Source: Bacteroides sp. | Lineage (GTDB): Bacteria > Bacteroidota > Bacteroidia > Bacteroidales > Muribaculaceae | Length of the DNA: 17,683 nt | Direction of reading: 5' to 3' | Assembly: GCA_014801655.1 (NCBI GenBank) | Contig: JAAVDT010000007.1 | Span: forward strand, 1 to 17,683 | In this document: positions 14,993 through 17,683 of the stretch, one piece after another | How the letters are laid out: every line of letters begins with the position of its first letter | Numbering within the stretch: position 1 is the first letter of the stretch | The notes under the pieces: model-generated | What the model was told of the DNA's origin: nothing | The model's database searches: none | The model's input: only the letters and a program-made list of their open reading frames with translations | Program-made: the position numbers and the translations under genes

Positions 14993-15784
14993 TTATTCGA
15001 GGTCGCGGGGAATGGCCACAAGGCGAAGGTTAACACCCTTGATGAAGTTCACGATGGTGTCGCGCACTTCTCCCGGATCGAGGTCGGCCTCAATGCGCTG
15101 CAGGGCGTTGAACACCGAGGTGCCTGACTGGTAGACGTGACGATAGGCCTTGGCGATATCGTCGATCTGAGCGTCGGTGAAGCCATGCTTGCGAAGAATC
15201 ACGGCGTTGACACCGAAATATGATGCCGGGTTGTGAGCCATGATAACAAACGGAGGCACATTGCCGCTGATTCGGCAGCCGCCTTTGATAAGCGTCCAGT
15301 TGCCAATCGACGAACCTTCGTGGAGAATGACGCCGGAGGAGAAAATCGCACATTCGCCGACCACTGCGTCGCCTGCAATCTTCACACCGTTGCCAATCAC
15401 ATCCTTGCCGGAGATGAGCGTATCGTGGCCGATATGAGTTTCAGCCATGATGAAGCAATCGTTGCCGATGCGGGTGCCACCGTCGGGACGGATGCCGCGG
15501 TTGATGATGACATGCTCGCGAATCACGTTGTTGTCGCCGATAAAGCAATAGGTCTTTTCGCCCTTCCAGCGGAAATCCTGAGGGTCGGCGCCAATGACCG
15601 AATTCTGATAAACTTTGTTGTTTTTACCCATGCGGGTGCCGGAGAGAATGCTTGTGTAGGGCATAATCTCGCAGCCTTCGCCGATTTCAACGTCGCCGTC
15701 GATATAGGCAAACGGATGAATCGTCACATTGTCGGCAATGCGGGCCGTGGGGTCTACATATGCCAGGGGGCTTATATTTGCCAT
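14993..15784 (-). CDS. lpxA: Acyl-ACP--UDP-N-acetylglucosamine O-acyltransferase (LpxA-type)
   Basis: LpxA adds the first acyl chain to UDP-GlcNAc, starting lipid A synthesis. The 263-residue product matches E. coli LpxA in length. It has a left-handed beta-helix of hexapeptide repeats from residue 10 to about 190 (for example IHPFAYIDGDVEIGEG). IGADPQDFRWKGEKT, NVIREHVIINRG and the active-site stretch AETHIGHDT follow, with His120 in the place of catalytic His125. An alpha-helical C-terminal domain begins near KHGFTDAQIDDIAKAY. The segment usually reading GGMTAVHQF is here SSGVILHEG: the His remains but its surroundings differ. The gene follows an efflux outer-membrane protein by 32 nt rather than sitting beside lpxD or lpxC/fabZ, so it could be the second LpxA-like paralogue of the genome. 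Confidence 0.85.
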   Translation of the reverse strand: MANISPLAYVDPTARIADNVTIHPFAYIDGDVEIGEGCEIMPYTSILSGTRMGKNNKVYQNSVIGADPQDFRWKGEKTYCFIGDNNVIREHVIINRGIRPDGGTRIGNDCFIMAETHIGHDTLISGKDVIGNGVKIAGDAVVGECAIFSSGVILHEGSSIGNWTLIKGGCRISGNVPPFVIMAHNPASYFGVNAVILRKHGFTDAQIDDIAKAYRHVYQSGTSVFNALQRIEADLDPGEVRDTIVNFIKGVNLRLVAIPRDLE

Positions 15785-15816
15785 GGTATGCTTTAGTTAA
15801 GGGTTATTGACAAAGT

Positions 15817-17214
15817 TTATCGACCGCCGCCGAGAGCCTGATAGAGGTTAATCAGCGCGCGGGCTTCGTTGTTGCGGGCCACGATTAAGCTGAGCTGGGC
15901 CTGGAGAAGGCTCTGCTGAGCGGTGAGCACATCGAGATAAGTGGTGTTGTAGGAACCGAGTTTCAAGAGCTCCTGAGTGTATTCCGATGCGAGAGCGAGC
16001 TTTTCAGCCTGCTTTTCGAGCGACTGCTGCTTTTCTACACTCTTTTCATAGAGAGTCATGGCATCGCTGACTTCGGAGGCGGCACTCATCAGGGTGTACT
16101 CAAAATTGTTCATGGCCTGCTGCTGCTGAGCCTTGGCAGCTTCGAGGCGGGAGATATTCTGGCCGCGAGAGAAGAGGGGTGCGGTCAGCGAGCCGGCGAG
16201 GTTGATGAAGAATTTGCCGGGGTTAAGAATCATCGAGCCGAGAGTGTTGGTGAAGCCGCCATTGGCAGTGATGTTAAGGCCGGGATAGAAGGCCGCACGG
16301 GCTGAGTTAGTGGCGTAATAAGCCACAGCCATTGATCGTTCGGCAGCAGCCACGTCGGGACGCATCGCAAGCTCCTGCATCGGCACGGAGGTGCGGATAA
16401 TCGAGGGAGCGGTGAATGTAGCTCCGGCGGGGATTTCCCACTTCTGAGGCATAGTGCCGAGGAGCAGCGACAGAGTGTTGTACATCTCGTCGAGGCTCAC
16501 TTCAATGTCGGTAATCGAAGCGAGGATGCCATAGTATTGAGCCTCGCTCTGAACGACGGCAACTTCAGTCACGGTGCCGGCGAGCTTGAGGTCTTTCATC
16601 GTCTGCACGTTCTGTTTCCAGATTTCGGCTGTCGATTTGCTGACCTGAAGCTGCTGCTGCAGGGTGACGATGCCATAGTAGCAGTTGGCCACACCTGAGA
16701 TTATCTGCGAGCGCACAGCCTGAGCATAGTCGGCGCTCTGTTCAACGGCCACCTGCGCGCCGCGCTTGGCGTTGAGCAGCTTGCCGAAGATGTCAATCTC
16801 CCAGCTGACTGAAAGGGGAATCTGATAGCCCCACGACATCGACTGCGAGGGAGTCATGAACACCTTCGAGCCGGATCCGTTGGGCGCAAGCGCAACCGAG
16901 GGGAGATAAGAAAGGCGCGCACCCTTGAGCTGAGCCTGAGCGATGTCGACGTTGAGCTTGGCATTGCGCAGGTTGGTGTTGTTGGCAAGAGCCTGCTCAA
17001 TCAGGCCGGCGAGCACCGGGTCGGTGAAGACATCCTGCCAGCGCAGGTTGCCATAGGCCATCGAGTCGATGGAGGCTTGCTGCGCCTGCTTGTATTCGGC
17101 GAGCAGAGCCGTTGAGTCGGGCGTCTGATATTTCGAGTAGAGCCCGCAGCTGCCGAGCGACGACAGCATGAGAGCTGTCATCGCAGGGAGCAATATGATT
17201 TTTTTGAAAGTCAT
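15817..17214 (-). CDS. RND efflux outer-membrane lipoprotein (NodT/OprM, TolC family)
   Basis: This is the outer-membrane channel of a tripartite efflux pump. From ATG 17214 it has 465 residues. A lipoprotein signal ends SSLGSC (Cys23), followed by GLYSKYQTPDST. Two outer-membrane-efflux (OEP) repeats follow (about 55-255 and 275-460), with NTNLRNAKLNVDIAQAQLKG in the first. Phrases characteristic of the family are SWEIDIFGKLLNAKRGAQV, RPDVAAAERSMAVAYYATN, FYPGLNITANGGFT and SLTAPLFSRGQN. Gln/Ala-rich coiled-coil helices match the periplasmic tunnel. The frame is open to 17289, but that would overlap the upstream pump gene and lose the N-terminal signal. The chosen start leaves a 34-nt gap. 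The substrate cannot be predicted. Confidence 0.92.
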   Translation of the reverse strand: MTFKKIILLPAMTALMLSSLGSCGLYSKYQTPDSTALLAEYKQAQQASIDSMAYGNLRWQDVFTDPVLAGLIEQALANNTNLRNAKLNVDIAQAQLKGARLSYLPSVALAPNGSGSKVFMTPSQSMSWGYQIPLSVSWEIDIFGKLLNAKRGAQVAVEQSADYAQAVRSQIISGVANCYYGIVTLQQQLQVSKSTAEIWKQNVQTMKDLKLAGTVTEVAVVQSEAQYYGILASITDIEVSLDEMYNTLSLLLGTMPQKWEIPAGATFTAPSIIRTSVPMQELAMRPDVAAAERSMAVAYYATNSARAAFYPGLNITANGGFTNTLGSMILNPGKFFINLAGSLTAPLFSRGQNISRLEAAKAQQQQAMNNFEYTLMSAASEVSDAMTLYEKSVEKQQSLEKQAEKLALASEYTQELLKLGSYNTTYLDVLTAQQSLLQAQLSLIVARNNEARALINLYQALGGGR

Positions 17215-17248
17215 TATCTTCAAATATTTCGGGTTGAAGTGATGGTGG

Positions 17249-17683
17249 TTAACGAGAGTATTGCTCGATTTCTTTTTCGATTTCGGCATTGTCGGTGTCT
17301 TTCCATTTCATCGGCGAGAATTTCTCCTGAAGCAACTGGAACACCACGAAGAGTGCGGGCACGATGAGCACCTGGAAAATCATACCGATCAACATACCGC
17401 CCACGGAGCCTGTGCCGAGTGCCTTGTTGCCGTTGGCGCCTACACCATGGGCATACATCATGGGCAACAGACCGATGATCAGCGCGAGCGAGGTCATCAG
17501 AATGGGTCGCAGACGGGCAACCGCACCATCCATGGCCGCTTTGACAACGCTCATGCCGTTTTTGCGGCGGTCGAGACAGAATTCAACGATGAGGATAGCG
17601 TTCTTCGCAAGAAGACCGATAAGCATAATCAACGCAATCTGCAGATAGATGTTGTTGGAGATGCCGCGGAGGTCGGCGAAGAT
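17249..17683 (-). CDS. RND efflux inner-membrane transporter, C-terminal part (HAE1/AcrB type)
   Basis: Only the last 144 residues lie in the window; the 5' end is beyond the right edge. The fragment starts in the penultimate helices, with DLRGISNNIYLQIALIMLIG and the strongly conserved GLLAKNAILIVEF. ARLRPILMTSLALIIGLLP and the final helices with GTGSVGGMLIGMIFQVLIVP follow. These match the C-terminal transmembrane block of AcrB/MexB-type proton-driven multidrug pumps. A hydrophilic tail ends EKEIEQYSR. The gene is upstream of and probably co-transcribed with the outer-membrane lipoprotein. A periplasmic adaptor would be expected further right. Drug versus other substrate is unknown. Confidence 0.93.
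   Translation of the reverse strand: MFADLRGISNNIYLQIALIMLIGLLAKNAILIVEFCLDRRKNGMSVVKAAMDGAVARLRPILMTSLALIIGLLPMMYAHGVGANGNKALGTGSVGGMLIGMIFQVLIVPALFVVFQLLQEKFSPMKWKDTDNAEIEKEIEQYSR

Noticed and set aside
17215..17289. Extended N-terminus for the outer-membrane efflux lipoprotein
   Set aside because: It would place 25 hydrophilic residues before the lipoprotein signal and overlap the pump gene.

Overview
The window looks like core chromosome of a Bacteroidales bacterium, plausibly of the Muribaculaceae, though family level is inference. Three things support this. Promoters fit the Bacteroidetes TTTG-N19/20-TAnnTTTG pattern. Start codons lack Shine-Dalgarno sequences and follow A-rich or pyrimidine-rich leaders. 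The gene set is typical: a complete nqrABCDEF cluster, panC-panD, ffh-folD, and an RND pump with a lipoprotein outer-membrane factor. Coding DNA is rich in C at third positions and spacers are AT-rich. I see no phage, transposon, CRISPR array or defence island.

Layout. 1-655 (-) is the N-terminal part of an ExbB/TolQ-type proton channel, cut by the left edge. A 383-nt divergent spacer separates it from nqrABCDEF (1039-6980, +), which encodes the Na+-pumping NADH:quinone oxidoreductase. A strong hairpin at 7017-7049 ends the cluster. On the minus strand follows a two-gene unit: an NlpC/P60 lipoprotein hydrolase, then tcdA. A 526-nt non-coding spacer leads to a periplasmic DegP/HtrA-type protease (9284-10786, +) with its own terminator. 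Next come panC and panD (overlapping by one base), ffh, folD and a tRNA-His gene, all on +. The right end is on the minus strand, transcribed toward the tRNA: an RND efflux pump (partial), its TolC-like lipoprotein, and lpxA.

Functional themes are envelope energetics (sodium/proton-motive force, ExbB), envelope maintenance (NlpC/P60 hydrolase, HtrA, LpxA, efflux) and housekeeping (pantothenate/CoA, SRP targeting, one-carbon folate, histidyl-tRNA).

The most unusual element is non-coding. Positions 14801-14919, between the converging tRNA-His and lpxA terminators, hold about twelve ~10-nt units built on AAGGTC. Four point one way and eight the other, and they fold into a long hairpin with a perfect 23-bp core. 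A second short repeat (AAATTCCCAAAGTC with C-runs) sits in both the panD-ffh and ffh-folD spacers. I found no convincing undescribed protein system.
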